Assembly: GCA_033558025.1 (NCBI GenBank)
Contig: JAUCEF010000008.1
Location: 1,240,001-1,304,000, forward strand
Length of the DNA: 64,000 bases
Reading direction: 5' to 3'
From: Phytophthora sp. 'mugwort'
Taxonomy: Eukaryota; Oomycota; Peronosporomycetes; Peronosporales; Peronosporaceae
In this document: positions 63,441-64,000 of the stretch, in pieces
Layout of the letters: each line of letters starts with the position of its first letter
Position numbering within the stretch: the first letter of the stretch is position 1
The notes under the pieces: model-generated
Seen by the model: the letters and a program-made list of their open reading frames with translations, nothing else
Told to the model about the DNA's origin: nothing
Databases searched by the model: none
Made by a program: the position numbers and the translations under genes

Positions 63441-64000
63441 TGGAGTCGCTTCGTACACCAGGCGAATTCACGGTGTCATCGTCAAGCACGAACGAAGTGC
63501 TTGATCATGCATCGTCGCTACCATTGGCGTCGCCAGCTTGGACAGAGGTTAAGTCGCAATTAGTTTTGGGGAAGTGGGTTGTGGGGTTCGAGCTGGTGTC
63601 CTTGCCCTTGGTCCCGGAGGTTGCATCAGTGCGAGTAGGTCGTTTCGATGGCCTCCTTCCATTTCTGCGACGTTGAACAGTAGGAGGTGGCGTTGTAGTT
63701 GTGATACTGCCACACGGGGCATGATCACCAGCAGGTGCATCAGCTGTAGATACCGTGGCGATATGTGCGCGGTCCTCAACTGCACGTTCAGCTTCACGTG
63801 CTTCTGCTACTTCTATATGGGCGGTATAGGTATCGCGAACATTTGGGCAGCAGCAGCAAACTGAGCATCGCCTGGTGCAAGCGCGGTGGGCATTGCGCTA
63901 GGCGTTAGAGCAGCTCCACGTGCTTGGCTCCGCAGCACTACAAAAGTCATAACACTAACTGTTAGATCAGCCACCATATCTAGTAGCATTCAAACGAAAC
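63441..64000. other. Window end, upstream of PiggyBac-like remnant
   Basis: Short overlapping frames (63549-63797 minus, 63574-63864 plus). Possibly the N-terminus of the PiggyBac-like protein, but no motif supports this. Confidence 0.3.

Noticed and set aside
1..64000. CRISPR array, RXLR or Crinkler effector genes, biosynthetic cluster
   Set aside because: No regularly spaced repeats, no RXLR-EER or LFLAK-type motif after a leader, and no linked pathway genes were found.

Overview
The window looks like genomic DNA of an oomycete, most likely Phytophthora or a close relative. The evidence is an elicitin-like protein, secreted Ser/Thr-rich and temptin-like proteins, short GT-AG introns of about 70-100 nt, copies of the 16-nt oomycete initiator (TCATTYYNCAWTTT core) just upstream of several starts, and a transposon load (pogo-like, hAT, MULE, PiggyBac-like, Tc1/mariner, Gypsy, Copia) typical of Phytophthora. 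Gene islands alternate with transposon graveyards. Most open frames outside the islands are decayed transposases or antisense shadows.

Layout. 1-6 kb: remnants of MULE, pogo-like and hAT transposases. 6.4-19 kb is the main gene island: an ankyrin protein, an elicitin-like protein, a Ser/Thr-rich surface protein, a Qc-SNARE, a temptin-like secreted protein, mitochondrial bL27, a selenoprotein-K-like protein with Cys instead of Sec, ribosome biogenesis factor Rrs1 and the LYR protein SDHAF1. 19-37 kb is gene-poor: a pogo-like element with recognisable inverted termini, a tRNA-like gene beside a perfect palindrome, a myosin motor fragment, hAT, pogo-like, Tc1 and mariner remnants, a 553-bp MITE with a 9-bp target duplication, a decayed bZIP gene and a 574-bp TA-flanked MITE. 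37-46 kb is a second island: two ankyrin-family genes paralogous to the 6.5-kb one, an IFI6/IFI27-like membrane protein, two spliced genes of unknown function reconstructed here, and a SAP-like/coiled-coil/TPR protein. 46-52 kb: a decayed Ty3/Gypsy element. 53.6-61.1 kb: a large inverted duplication with two 1,950-bp arms, each carrying a complete secreted intradiol-dioxygenase-like gene, separated by 3.6 kb of Copia debris. 61.8-63.4 kb: an internally deleted PiggyBac-like element.

The genes do not form one pathway. Housekeeping genes (bL27m, RRS1, SDHAF1, SNARE, SelK-like) sit among secreted or surface proteins (elicitin-like, mucin-like, temptin-like, dioxygenase). The strongest candidates for something unusual are the near-identical inverted dioxygenase pair, a 37-nt self-complementary intron, an IFI6-like protein in an oomycete, an elicitin apparently lacking a signal peptide, and a SelK-like gene with a 19-nt exon. 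Protein families are assigned by eye; no database search was run.
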